Below, in pieces: positions 24,591-32,650 of a DNA stretch of 64,000 bases; within the stretch, counting starts at the first letter, position 1; each line of letters begins with the position of its first letter. Location of the stretch: the NCBI RefSeq assembly GCF_052118845.1, contig NZ_JBQKGJ010000005.1, positions 99,181-163,180 of the forward strand, read 5' to 3'. This DNA comes from Bilifractor sp002394235 (GTDB lineage Bacteria > Bacillota > Clostridia > Lachnospirales > Lachnospiraceae). Made by a program: the position numbers and the translations under genes. A model generated the notes under the pieces. The model was not told the origin of the DNA and searched no databases. It saw nothing but the letters and a program-made list of their open reading frames with translations.

Positions 24591-24641
24591 ACGCGAGCGT
24601 CGCGATAGCGAGATAAAACTCGCGCAGCGTGTTTTATCTCG
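24588..24641. repeat. Family A repeat, internally deleted copy A5
   Basis: Has the TTTACGCG start and the complete second hairpin (CGAGATAAAA/TTTTATCTCG) but lacks 42 bp covering hairpin 1. Like A2 it is fused to a terminator U-tract. Confidence 0.88.
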
Positions 24642-24644
24642 TTG

Positions 24645-25286
24645 TCAGAGCAGAGAATAACCGAAGCTGTTGACGAGAGCGTCGATCGGAACCTTCTTTT
24701 TGCAGAGCGGACATTCACTGGTCTTGTAGGATTCGTATTCGGGAACGTCGGACGCATGGAAGGCTGCCGCGACCTTGATTCCCTTGACCTCATCCACTGC
24801 GCTGAAGATGGCACATGCGCCGCTGACGGTTGCGCCGTAATAGCGGACACTCTCGAGAATCGTTGCCAGCGAACGGCCTGTTGTGATGGAGCCCAGGAGA
24901 AGCAGCACGTGCTTGCCGCGGAGCGCAATCTGCATGTTGTCGCGGAAAATGATCTGTCCTGATGCGATGTATTCGGGGGAGACAACATAGATGGTCTTGT
25001 GTGCGTTGATAGAGAGAATTCCGGATTTTGTAAGCTCTTCCGCGAGGTATGTGCCGATAACCTCCATGCCATCCATGCAGATGATTGTATCAACCTGCGT
25101 ATCAACGGAGTAGTGCATGGCAAGAAGAGATGCGACGTTGTGCGCCTCGCTGCAGCGGGTCTTCATGGTTGTGATATCGAAGAAACAGTTGATATGGGAG
25201 TGTGAGGTCGCAAAATGACCCCGGATCACCTTCAAGGATACATTCGAATTCATAACCGCCGGTATTTTGACATAGTTTTTGTCCAT
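24645..25286 (-). CDS. Phosphoribosyltransferase-fold protein
   Basis: A 213-residue protein starting behind AAAGGAG on the minus strand. The type I phosphoribosyltransferase fold is suggested by TIICMDGMEVIGTYLAEEL and HVLLLLGSITTGRSLATIL, then ESVRYYGA, which sits where orotate-type enzymes have the PRPP loop VDDVxTTGxS. The usual acidic pair of that loop is missing (LLGSITTGRS), so catalysis may be altered. A CPLCKKK zinc-knuckle-like end is present. It could be an atypical orotate phosphoribosyltransferase or a regulator of the PurR/PyrR kind. It stands alone with its own extended -10 promoter. Confidence 0.7.
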   Translation of the reverse strand: MDKNYVKIPAVMNSNVSLKVIRGHFATSHSHINCFFDITTMKTRCSEAHNVASLLAMHYSVDTQVDTIICMDGMEVIGTYLAEELTKSGILSINAHKTIYVVSPEYIASGQIIFRDNMQIALRGKHVLLLLGSITTGRSLATILESVRYYGATVSGACAIFSAVDEVKGIKVAAAFHASDVPEYESYKTSECPLCKKKVPIDALVNSFGYSLL

Positions 25287-25373
25287 ATTGTGCTCCTTTC
25301 CTCTTACAGCCGCCGGATATCAGCTTTCTGTATTCTGCGAATCTTTCTCTATAAGCTGAGGATTCATATAACG

Positions 25374-25382
25374 ATTATACCA
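25374..25382 (-). promoter_or_regulatory. Extended -10 promoter of the phosphoribosyltransferase-like gene
   Basis: Read on the minus strand the sequence is TGGTATAAT, an extended -10, about 88 bases before the start codon. No good -35 is visible. The rest of the gap to argG is AT-rich with no gene. Confidence 0.55.
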
Positions 25383-25530
25383 TAGATAATGCTAAAGTTG
25401 CACAAAAAATACAGAAAAAACGCAGGATTAATGTTAAATATGCCTTCCCGTCTGCGGATATTACGGAAAAAGGGACTGATATATACGGGAATCCGGATCG
25501 AGACCACGGAGGGGACAACGAGAATATTCG

Positions 25531-25567
25531 AAAAAGAAAAAGGGACTGCCATATGAGCGGCAGTCCC
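25531..25567 (-). terminator. Rho-independent terminator of argG
   Basis: GGGACTGCC (25542-25550) and GGCAGTCCC (25559-25567) form a perfect stem; on the minus strand it is followed by TTTTTCTTTTT. Confidence 0.9.
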
Positions 25568-25600
25568 CATTGGATGAATCTGCTATTTATTTGTAGTGAT

Positions 25601-26839
25601 TCATTTATTTTTATTCTGCTTCTTGACATCTTCCATCATGAGGGCGCGTACCTTCAGCGGCAGTCCGAAGAGATTGATAAATCCGCTTGCATCACTGTGA
25701 TCATAAAGATCTCCGGTGGTGAAGGAAGCCAGGGAGGAGTTGTAGAGGCTGTACGGAGAAGTCGTTCCGTTGCGGATGATGTTGCCCTTGTAGAGCTTAA
25801 GCTTTACTTCGCCGGTTACGACATTCTGGGTAGACTCGACAAATGCGCTGATGGCTTCGCGAAGAGGAGTAAACCATTTTCCTTCGTAAACAATCTGTGC
25901 CAGCTGGCTTCCGAGTTTTTTCTTTGTCTCCATGGTTTCGCGGTCAAGCACGAGTTCCTCAAGCTGATCGTGCGCGGCCATGAGGATTGTTCCGCCCGGG
26001 GTTTCATAGACGCCGCGGGATTTCATTCCAACGACACGGTTCTCCACGATATCGATGATGCCGATTCCATTTGCGCCGCCAAGCTTGTTCAGTTCTTCGA
26101 TGATCTCGGCTACTTTCATTTCCTTGCCGTTCAGCGTCTTCGGGACACCCTTTTCAAAGGTAAGGGTAAGGTCGGTGACCTTGTCCGGTGCTTTTTCGGG
26201 GGTGACACTCAGGACCAGAAGTTTATCATAGTTTGGTGCCTGTGAAGGATCTTCCAGCTCGAGACCTTCGTGACTGATATGCCACAGATTCCGGTCACGG
26301 CTGTAGCCCTTGCCCATGGAGAAAGGAAGGTCGATGCCGTGGTCCTTGCAGTACTGGATTTCATCTTCACGGGACTGCATGGTCCATACGTCGGTCATAC
26401 GCCAGGGGGCGATGATCTTAATGGTGGGATCAAGGGCTTTGATGCCGAGCTCAAAACGGATCTGATCATTACCCTTTCCGGTTGCTCCATGGCAGATGGC
26501 GGTTGCGCCTTCCTTGTGCGCTACTTCAACAAGCTTTTTCGCGATCAGCGGGCGTGCCATAGAGGTACCGAGAAGATAGCTGTGCTCATAGACCGCACCT
26601 GCCTTGACACAGGGCATGATGTAATCCTCAGCAAATTCGTCGATGACATCGATGATGTAGAGCTTGGAAGCTCCGGAGCTCAGCGCTCTTTCGTTCAGAT
26701 TGTCATCGGTCAGCTCTTCTTCCTGTCCGCAGTTGATGCAGCAGCAGATGATCTCATATCCGAAGTTCTCCTTCAGCCAGGGAATCAGCGCTGTGGTATC
26801 CAGACCGCCGGAATATGCAAGAACAACCTTTTCACTCAT
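25601..26839 (-). CDS. argG: Argininosuccinate synthase
   Basis: A 412-residue ATP-pyrophosphatase-type ligase joining citrulline and aspartate, the penultimate step of arginine synthesis. It begins VVLAYSGGLDTTALIPWL with the P-loop SGGLDT, and has ICHGATGKGNDQIRFELG and SRGVYETPGGTIL, standard for ArgG. The start follows AAAGGAGGA. argH is not adjacent. It is divergent from argJBD; the gap between them carries family B repeats and a candidate ArgR operator. Confidence 0.96.
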   Translation of the reverse strand: MSEKVVLAYSGGLDTTALIPWLKENFGYEIICCCINCGQEEELTDDNLNERALSSGASKLYIIDVIDEFAEDYIMPCVKAGAVYEHSYLLGTSMARPLIAKKLVEVAHKEGATAICHGATGKGNDQIRFELGIKALDPTIKIIAPWRMTDVWTMQSREDEIQYCKDHGIDLPFSMGKGYSRDRNLWHISHEGLELEDPSQAPNYDKLLVLSVTPEKAPDKVTDLTLTFEKGVPKTLNGKEMKVAEIIEELNKLGGANGIGIIDIVENRVVGMKSRGVYETPGGTILMAAHDQLEELVLDRETMETKKKLGSQLAQIVYEGKWFTPLREAISAFVESTQNVVTGEVKLKLYKGNIIRNGTTSPYSLYNSSLASFTTGDLYDHSDASGFINLFGLPLKVRALMMEDVKKQNKNK

Positions 26840-26960
26840 GGGAAATTTCCTCCTTTATATATATCAAATATGAAATTACCGATTTTATCGGATGCAGCCG
26901 GTATGCCGGTTGTACAGAAGCGGAAGGGCTTGTACATGGACCGGAACACGGAACATTCTC

Positions 26961-26989
26961 ATTATACCGGGTCGCCGGGGACGGAACAA
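26961..26989 (-). promoter_or_regulatory. Promoter of argG
   Basis: On the minus strand: -35 TTGTTC (26989-26984), 17-base spacer, -10 TATAAT (26966-26961). The leader to the argG start is about 115 bases. Confidence 0.65.
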
Positions 26990-27039
26990 GCATTTCCGGT
27001 GAATTGAAGCGGATTTTGGGCAGCTTCGCACCGCTTCAC

Positions 27040-27303
27040 GCTCATACCTGTTGTCTTCGAAATCGCATACAGTCTCTTACGCGCGCTTCGCGACAGGCGA
27101 ACTGTTTGCGTTTCGAAGTGTGTCGTGTATAAGTCCCCGCGTCACTTCGCTGCTTCGCAGCTTTCGTGCCGCTAACAGGCATTCGCATTCTCGCGTTGCT
27201 TCGCAACGCTCCATGCTCATACCTGTTGTCGTCGCTAATGTTCTTGCTCACTGGTGAGCAAGCTCCCCGTGAGCCAAGAACATTGCGACTGGACTTATAC
27301 ACG
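27040..27303. repeat. Family B composite repeat, copy B1
   Basis: Starts CTCATACCTGTTG, then a long imperfect stem (CTTCGAAATCGCATACAG with ACTGTTTGCGTTTCGAAG) ending GTGTATAAG at 27133. A second unit starts CTCATACCTGTTG at 27216 with a different stem (GTCGCTAATGTTCTTG with CAAGAACATTGCGAC, and inner TTGCTCAC/GTGAGCAA). CGTGTATAAGTCC (27125-27137) is inverted as GGACTTATACACG (27291-27303). Small GCTTCGC-looped hairpins lie between. Confidence 0.8.
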
Positions 27304-27326
27304 AATATACATCACTTGTGTATGAT

Positions 27327-27394
27327 ATGCAAGAGCTAAATGCATTAAGTTGAAATAATATGCATAAAATTAAAATTTAATGCATAATTATGCA
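27327..27394. promoter_or_regulatory. Candidate ArgR operator array upstream of argJ
   Basis: ATGCAT occurs at 27340, 27360 and 27380, exactly 20 bp apart, with further ATGCA at 27327 and 27390. TGCATAATTATGCA (27381-27394) is a perfect palindrome resembling the ArgR box TGAATAATTATTCA with two symmetric changes. Its position 71 bases before argJ fits arginine repression; assignment to ArgR is inferred. Confidence 0.55.
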
Positions 27395-27464
27395 CAATTC
27401 ACTCTTTACATATCCGAAAAAGAAGTTTATTCTTAACAGAGAATCGACGAGGAGGAGGTTTTAT

Positions 27465-28688
27465 ATGAAGATCGGACATGATGGTGTGACAGCAGCTATG
27501 GGATTTAAGGCTGCGGGCGGACACACTGGCATTAAAAAGGGAAATACAAAGGATATGGCGATGATTTACAGTATTGTGCCCTGTGTTGTTGCGGGTACTT
27601 TTACGACGAATCTTGTCAAGGCGGCTCCGGTGAAATGGGATCAGCATGTGGTGCATGACAGCAAGAGCGCGCAGGCGGTTGTGATCAACAGCGGAATCGC
27701 AAATGCGGCTACGGGTGCACAGGGCTATGAGGCCTGTCGGAAAACGGCTGAGGCAGCATCAAGAGAGCTTGATATTCCTGTGGACTCGGTGCTGATCGGT
27801 TCGACCGGAGTGATCGGAGCGCAGATCCCGGTAGATGTCATTGAAAAGGGAATCCATCTTCTTGCTCCGATGCTGGACAATTCCCGGGAAGCGGCTTCTA
27901 TTGCGGCACAGTCCATTATGACCACGGATACGCATCCGAAGGAGGTATCGGTGCAGATCGAACTGGGCGGAAAAACAGTGACCATCGGTGGAATGTGCAA
28001 GGGCGCAGGCATGATTCATCCAAATATGTGCACGATGCTTTCTTTTCTCACCACGGATGCGGTGATTTCCGGGACGATGCTTCAGGAAGCGCTGTCAACG
28101 GTGGTGAAGGATACTTACAATATGATTTCGGTTGATGGAGACACCTCCACGAACGACACCTGCGTGATCATGGCGAACGGTCTTGCCGGGAATCCGGATA
28201 TTACCTCCCGTGGAGAGGATTATGATAAATTCGTCGAGGCGCTTTTTGCGGTGAACCGTGAACTTGCGAAGATGATTGCGGGCGACGGAGAGGGAGCAAC
28301 CAGACTTTTCGAAGTAAAGGTTGTGCACGCAAAGACGAAGGATCAGGCTGTAACATTGGCGAAATCGATTGTTACATCAAACCTTACGAAGGCGGCGATC
28401 TACGGAAGAGATGCAAACTGGGGCAGAATCCTCTGCGCAATGGGATATTCGGGTGCAAAATTTGATCCGGAGAATGTGGATCTTTATTTTGAAAGCAAAG
28501 CCGGTAGGATTAAAATCGTAGAGAACAGCGTTTCGACGGGCTACAGCGAGGATGAGGCGACAAAGATTCTCTCTGAGGATGCGGTAACGTGTATTGCAGA
28601 CGTCAAGATGGGAAACGAGGAGGCGACAGCCTGGGGCTGTGACCTCACCTATGATTATATTAAGATCAACGCAGATTACAGATCCTGA
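27465..28688 (+). CDS. argJ: Bifunctional ornithine acetyltransferase/N-acetylglutamate synthase
   Basis: The start is ATG 27465 behind GGAGGAGG. The 407-residue protein recycles the acetyl group from N-acetylornithine to glutamate in the cyclic arginine pathway. It is made as a precursor that cuts itself; the nucleophile Thr is T190 in GAGMIHPNMCTMLSF. Other family blocks are AGTFTTNLVKAAPV and SVDGDTSTNDTC. It leads an argJ-argB-argD operon. argC and argF are not in the window. Confidence 0.95.
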   Translation: MKIGHDGVTAAMGFKAAGGHTGIKKGNTKDMAMIYSIVPCVVAGTFTTNLVKAAPVKWDQHVVHDSKSAQAVVINSGIANAATGAQGYEACRKTAEAASRELDIPVDSVLIGSTGVIGAQIPVDVIEKGIHLLAPMLDNSREAASIAAQSIMTTDTHPKEVSVQIELGGKTVTIGGMCKGAGMIHPNMCTMLSFLTTDAVISGTMLQEALSTVVKDTYNMISVDGDTSTNDTCVIMANGLAGNPDITSRGEDYDKFVEALFAVNRELAKMIAGDGEGATRLFEVKVVHAKTKDQAVTLAKSIVTSNLTKAAIYGRDANWGRILCAMGYSGAKFDPENVDLYFESKAGRIKIVENSVSTGYSEDEATKILSEDAVTCIADVKMGNEEATAWGCDLTYDYIKINADYRS

Positions 28689-28714
28689 TTTCTGCATGGC
28701 TCCGGAGGTGAAAG

Positions 28715-29608
28715 ATGGTTAATCAGAAATACTTAGACAAGGCGGAGGTTCTCATCGAGGCACTCCCCTATATTCAGAGATTCAACCGCAAGATTATAGT
28801 GGTAAAATACGGCGGAAGCGCGATGATCGACGATGAGCTGAAGAAGAATGTCATCAAGGATGTGGTTCTGCTGAAGCTGGTCGGATTCAAACCGATTATC
28901 GTTCATGGCGGCGGAAAGGAAATTTCAAGGTGGGTCGGAAAGGTCGGCATGCAGCCGAGGTTTGTCAATGGACTGCGTGTGACAGATGAGGATACCATGG
29001 AGATCGCCGAAATGGTTCTGAACAAGGTGAATAAGGAACTGGTGAGCATGGTTGAGAGCCTTGGCGTAAAGGCTGTAGGAATCAGTGGAAAGGACGGAGG
29101 ACTTCTTCAGGTTGACAAGAAGTATTCCGACGGTGAGGATATCGGCTACGTGGGCGATATTCGCAAGGTGGATCCGAAGGTCCTGAACGATCTTCTGGAA
29201 AAGGACTTTCTTCCGATCGTCTGTCCGGTTGGCGCCGACGACGAGTATCATTCCTATAATATTAATGCCGATGATGCTGCCAGCGCAATTGCGGAAGCGG
29301 TGAAGGCGGAGAAGCTGGCGTTCCTCAGTGATATTGAGGGCGTATATTATGACAAGGATGACCCGTCTACACTCATCTCTCTTCTCACGATCGATGAAGC
29401 AAAGAGCCTGATGGAGAGCGGCCATGTGGCGGGAGGAATGATCCCGAAGCTTCAGAACTGTATCAATGCCATCAATAACGGAGTAAACCGGGTGCATATT
29501 CTGGATGGAAGAATTCCGCACTGTCTGCTTCTGGAAATCTTTACAAACAAGGGTATCGGCACCGCAATTCTGAGAAATGAAGAGGAAAAATTTAATCATG
29601 AAGACTGA
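28715..29608 (+). CDS. argB: Acetylglutamate kinase
   Basis: A 297-residue amino-acid kinase that phosphorylates N-acetylglutamate, step two of arginine synthesis. It has the family blocks KIIVVKYGGSAMIDDELK, VHGGGKEISRWVGKVG and SGHVAGGMIPKLQNCINAIN. The N-terminal extension helix before the kinase fold (about residues 1-22) is of the kind found in arginine-inhibited hexameric enzymes, so feedback inhibition by arginine is likely. AGGTG upstream; it overlaps argD by 11 bases, showing co-translation. Confidence 0.96.
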   Translation: MVNQKYLDKAEVLIEALPYIQRFNRKIIVVKYGGSAMIDDELKKNVIKDVVLLKLVGFKPIIVHGGGKEISRWVGKVGMQPRFVNGLRVTDEDTMEIAEMVLNKVNKELVSMVESLGVKAVGISGKDGGLLQVDKKYSDGEDIGYVGDIRKVDPKVLNDLLEKDFLPIVCPVGADDEYHSYNINADDAASAIAEAVKAEKLAFLSDIEGVYYDKDDPSTLISLLTIDEAKSLMESGHVAGGMIPKLQNCINAINNGVNRVHILDGRIPHCLLLEIFTNKGIGTAILRNEEEKFNHED

Positions 29609-30785
29609 AGAAATCATGCAGGAAACCGATCAATATGTTCTTCACACGTACAACCGTTTTCCGGTAGTATTCGAAAGAGGTGAGGGGGTTCATCTCTATG
29701 ACACGGATGGAAAAAAATATCTGGATTTTGCGGCAGGCATCGCTGTTTTCGGCCTCGGATACGGAAACCGGGAATACAATGACGCACTGAAGGATCAGAT
29801 CGACCATATCATACATACCTCCAATCTGTACTACAATGTTCCGATGGCGGAAGCGGCGAGAAAAGTGGCGCAGTCCTGCGGCATGAGCAAGGTGTTTTTC
29901 ACAAACTCCGGAACAGAGGCAATCGAGGGCGCGATCAAAGCCGCAAGAAAGTATGCATGGCTCAGGGACGGGAGTTCGGATCATGAAATCATTGCCATGG
30001 AGCATTCCTTCCATGGCAGAAGCCTTGGCGCACTCTCCGTCACCGGAAATACCTCCTATCAGGAACCGTTCAAGCCGCTGATCGGCGGAATCCGTTTTGC
30101 CAGATTCAATGACCTCAAGAGCGTTGAAGAGTGCATCAACGGCAAGACCTGTGCGGTTATCATGGAAACTGTGCAGGGGGAGGGAGGCATATATCCGGCC
30201 GAAAAGGAGTTCCTTGAGGGAGTCCGGAAGCTTTGCGATGAGCATGATATTTTGCTGATTCTGGATGAGATTCAATGCGGAATGGGTCGTACCGGCAATC
30301 TCTGGGCATGGCAGGAATTCGGCGTACAGCCGGATATCATGACCTGTGCCAAGGCACTTGGCTGCGGCGTTCCCGTCGGCTGCTTTGTGCTGAACGAGAA
30401 GGCGGCATCACGGTCTCTGGTACCGGGCGACCATGGCAGCACTTACGGAGGAAATCCTCTTGCGACGCGTGCGGTCAGCACGGTATTTGACCTGTTCGAG
30501 AAAAATCACATTGTCGAACATGTGAGAAAGCTGACTCCATACCTGGAGCAGCAGCTTGACGCACTTGTAGACAGATATGATTTTCTCTCGGCGCGCCGCG
30601 GCAGGGGATTTATGCAGGGGCTTGTTGTGACAGGAAGACCGGTGGGTGAAATCGTCGGAAACGCCTTGAAGAACGGGCTTGTGGTTATCTCAGCGGGATC
30701 AGATGTGATCCGCCTGGTTCCCCCGCTCATCATCGAGAGGGAAGATATTGATGAAATGATTCGGAGACTGGAAGCTTCGTTTTAA
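29598..30785 (+). CDS. argD: Acetylornithine aminotransferase
   Basis: ATG 29598 gives a start inside the end of argB, behind AGAGG. The 395-residue PLP enzyme converts N-acetylglutamate semialdehyde to N-acetylornithine. Class III aminotransferase features are present: NSGTEAIEGAIKAARKYA, FHGRSLGALSVTG, LILDEIQCGMGRTG and the PLP Lys in CAKALGCGVPVG, then HGSTYGGNPLATR. It is last in the argJBD operon. Confidence 0.95.
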   Translation: MKTEEIMQETDQYVLHTYNRFPVVFERGEGVHLYDTDGKKYLDFAAGIAVFGLGYGNREYNDALKDQIDHIIHTSNLYYNVPMAEAARKVAQSCGMSKVFFTNSGTEAIEGAIKAARKYAWLRDGSSDHEIIAMEHSFHGRSLGALSVTGNTSYQEPFKPLIGGIRFARFNDLKSVEECINGKTCAVIMETVQGEGGIYPAEKEFLEGVRKLCDEHDILLILDEIQCGMGRTGNLWAWQEFGVQPDIMTCAKALGCGVPVGCFVLNEKAASRSLVPGDHGSTYGGNPLATRAVSTVFDLFEKNHIVEHVRKLTPYLEQQLDALVDRYDFLSARRGRGFMQGLVVTGRPVGEIVGNALKNGLVVISAGSDVIRLVPPLIIEREDIDEMIRRLEASF

Positions 30786-30831
30786 AACGCTTCTGAATCT
30801 TTCGCGAAAGTCTTCTTCTGAGTCTTTACTC

Positions 30832-30860
30832 TTGTAATTGTTACAAAAATTCGCTACAAT
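30832..30860 (+). promoter_or_regulatory. Promoter of the ComEA-like gene
   Basis: -35 TTGTAA (30832-30837), 17-base spacer, -10 TACAAT (30855-30860), 65 bases before ATG 30925. A CTTTCGCGAAAG palindrome precedes it near 30799. Confidence 0.65.
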
Positions 30861-30924
30861 ATTTATGGTCGGGTATCTCTTTATCGGAAACATTCAGGAA
30901 ATGACGATGATCGGAGAGATACAA

Positions 30925-31767
30925 ATGATAAATACAATCAGAAAGCGGATCCGCAATGCTTCCGTTCTGCTTTTTATCGCGTTTACAGCCGCGGCTCTTC
31001 TATCAGGCTGTGGAGAGGATGAGGGCATCTATCGATACGGGTCTGCTGTTCTTGAATCTTCAAATGGCCGGTTAGATGGCTTATCTTCGCGGGAGGATGG
31101 TTCAGACAGATCATCCGCTACGGAAGAGAAAACATCCGGCAAAGCACTTTCTGCAGGAGAAACGGATGACGGTTCCGGCAAAGCACTTTCTGCAGGAGAA
31201 ACGGATGACGGTTCCGGCAAAGCGCCTGTTGCAGGAGAAGCGGAAGATGTTTCCGGCGAGGCACGTGCGGCAGGAGTGGGGAATAGCACATCGGAAATGT
31301 GTTATGTCTATGTCTGCGGAGCCGTGAATGCGCCTGGTGTCTATGAACTTCCGACTGGAAGCCGGGTGTACGAGGCGATTGCGATGGCCGGCGGAATGAC
31401 CGGAGAAGCAGACGGACGAAGCCTGAATCAGGCGGCACAGGTCGCTGACGGACAGCAGATCACCGTGTATACGAAAGAAGAGGCAGAGAAACTTCCGAAG
31501 AACGGCAGCGGTGCCGGAACGGCAGAACAGAGCGCAGGTTCGGGAGAGGATCTGTCTGCAGGCGGAACCGGGAAGGCAAAGGTCAATATCAACACGGCCG
31601 GCAGGGAAGAACTGATGACATTACATGGAATCGGTGCTGCGCGGGCAGACGCGATCCTGGCGTACCGCGAAAAACACGGGAGCTTTTCCAGAATCGAGGA
31701 CATCATGAATGTCGAGGGAATCAAGGAAAAGGCTTTTGCGAAGATTCGGGACGATATTGTGGTATGA
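30925..31767 (+). CDS. comEA: ComEA-like DNA-binding lipoprotein (SLBB + helix-hairpin-helix)
   Basis: ATG 30925 is chosen because GGAGAG precedes it and a lipoprotein signal follows (LLFIAFTAAALLSGC, cleavage before the Cys). The 280-residue protein then has a low-complexity stretch with 13-residue repeats (GKALSAGETDDGS), an SLBB domain (CYVYVCGAVNAPGVYELPTG) and a C-terminal helix-hairpin-helix pair (KVNINTAGREELMTLHGIG, then REKHGSFSRIEDIMNVEGI) typical of ComEA. ComEA binds double-stranded DNA outside the membrane and passes it to ComEC; comEC lies 6 kb downstream. Lipid anchoring in place of the usual N-terminal membrane helix is notable. Confidence 0.85.
   Translation: MINTIRKRIRNASVLLFIAFTAAALLSGCGEDEGIYRYGSAVLESSNGRLDGLSSREDGSDRSSATEEKTSGKALSAGETDDGSGKALSAGETDDGSGKAPVAGEAEDVSGEARAAGVGNSTSEMCYVYVCGAVNAPGVYELPTGSRVYEAIAMAGGMTGEADGRSLNQAAQVADGQQITVYTKEEAEKLPKNGSGAGTAEQSAGSGEDLSAGGTGKAKVNINTAGREELMTLHGIGAARADAILAYREKHGSFSRIEDIMNVEGIKEKAFAKIRDDIVV
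31137..31260 (+). repeat. 39-bp tandem repeats in the comEA-like gene
   Basis: Two near-identical 39-bp units (GGCAAAGCACTTTCTGCAGG core) and one or two diverged units encode GKALSAGETDDGS-type 13-residue blocks in the stalk between the lipid anchor and the SLBB domain. Confidence 0.8.
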
Positions 31768-31797
31768 AAATGTACATTTAGAGGCAGGGGTCTGGAG

Positions 31798-32487
31798 ATG
31801 GCAAATAAGGTTCTGGTAGTTGACGATGAAAAGCTTATCGTAAAGGGTATCCGGTTTTCGCTGGAACAGGACGGGTATGAGGTGTCCTGCGCCTACGATG
31901 GAGAGGAGGCACTCAATCTGGCGAAGGAGAATGATTATGACATCATACTTCTGGATCTGATGCTTCCGAAAATGAGCGGCCTTGAGGTCTGTCAGCAGAT
32001 CCGGGAGTTTTCCAATGTTCCGATTATCATGCTCACCGCGAAGGGTGAGGATATGGACAAGATCATGGGATTGGAATACGGAGCCGATGATTACATCACG
32101 AAGCCGTTTAATATTCTTGAGGTTAAGGCCAGAATCAAGGCAATCCTCCGGAGAACGAGAAAAACGGAAAAGACCGAGGAGAAGACAAAGATCATTCAGG
32201 CAGGGGATCTGCGGCTGGACATTGACAGCCGCCGGGTCTTTATCGGAGACCGCGAGGTCAATCTGACCGCGAAGGAATTCGATGTACTGCAGCTTCTTGC
32301 TTTTAATCCGAACAAGGTTTACAGCCGTGATAATCTTCTGAATATCGTGTGGGGATATGAGTATCCGGGTGATGTCAGGACGGTGGACGTCCATATCCGG
32401 CGGCTTCGCGAGAAGATTGAGGACAATCCATCCGAACCCCGGTACGTTCACACGAAGTGGGGGGTCGGCTATTATTTTCAGGCATAA
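31798..32487 (+). CDS. OmpR/PhoB-family response regulator
   Basis: A 229-residue two-component regulator. The receiver domain has D9-D10 and the phosphoacceptor D53 in IILLDLMLP, T in IIMLTAK and the Lys in YITKPFN. The C-terminal winged helix (LTAKEFDVLQLLAFNPNKVY and RTVDVHIRRLREKIED) is OmpR type. The likely partner is the kinase at 35282, four genes on. The layout recalls WalRK-type envelope-stress systems but without the usual walHI genes, so no name is assigned. Confidence 0.92.
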   Translation: MANKVLVVDDEKLIVKGIRFSLEQDGYEVSCAYDGEEALNLAKENDYDIILLDLMLPKMSGLEVCQQIREFSNVPIIMLTAKGEDMDKIMGLEYGADDYITKPFNILEVKARIKAILRRTRKTEKTEEKTKIIQAGDLRLDIDSRRVFIGDREVNLTAKEFDVLQLLAFNPNKVYSRDNLLNIVWGYEYPGDVRTVDVHIRRLREKIEDNPSEPRYVHTKWGVGYYFQA

Positions 32488-32530
32488 AATTCAAGGGCAG
32501 ACCTGCTTTCCACGGGCAGGCGGCAGAAGT

Positions 32531-32569
32531 AAAGTTCCCACCGTTGGCAGAGGTTAACGGTGGGACTTT
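32531..32569 (+). terminator. Hairpin after the response regulator gene
   Basis: AAAGTTCCCACCGTT pairs with AACGGTGGGACTTT with one bulge. The U-tract is weak (CTTTCT), so it may be a partial terminator that lowers expression of downstream genes. Confidence 0.55.
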
Positions 32570-32650
32570 CTGTCAGAGCGCGGCTTCCGTATGGAAGATG
32601 CGGCGCGGCTTTGCTATAATAGCATTCAGCAGTTATTGGAGGAGAAACGA

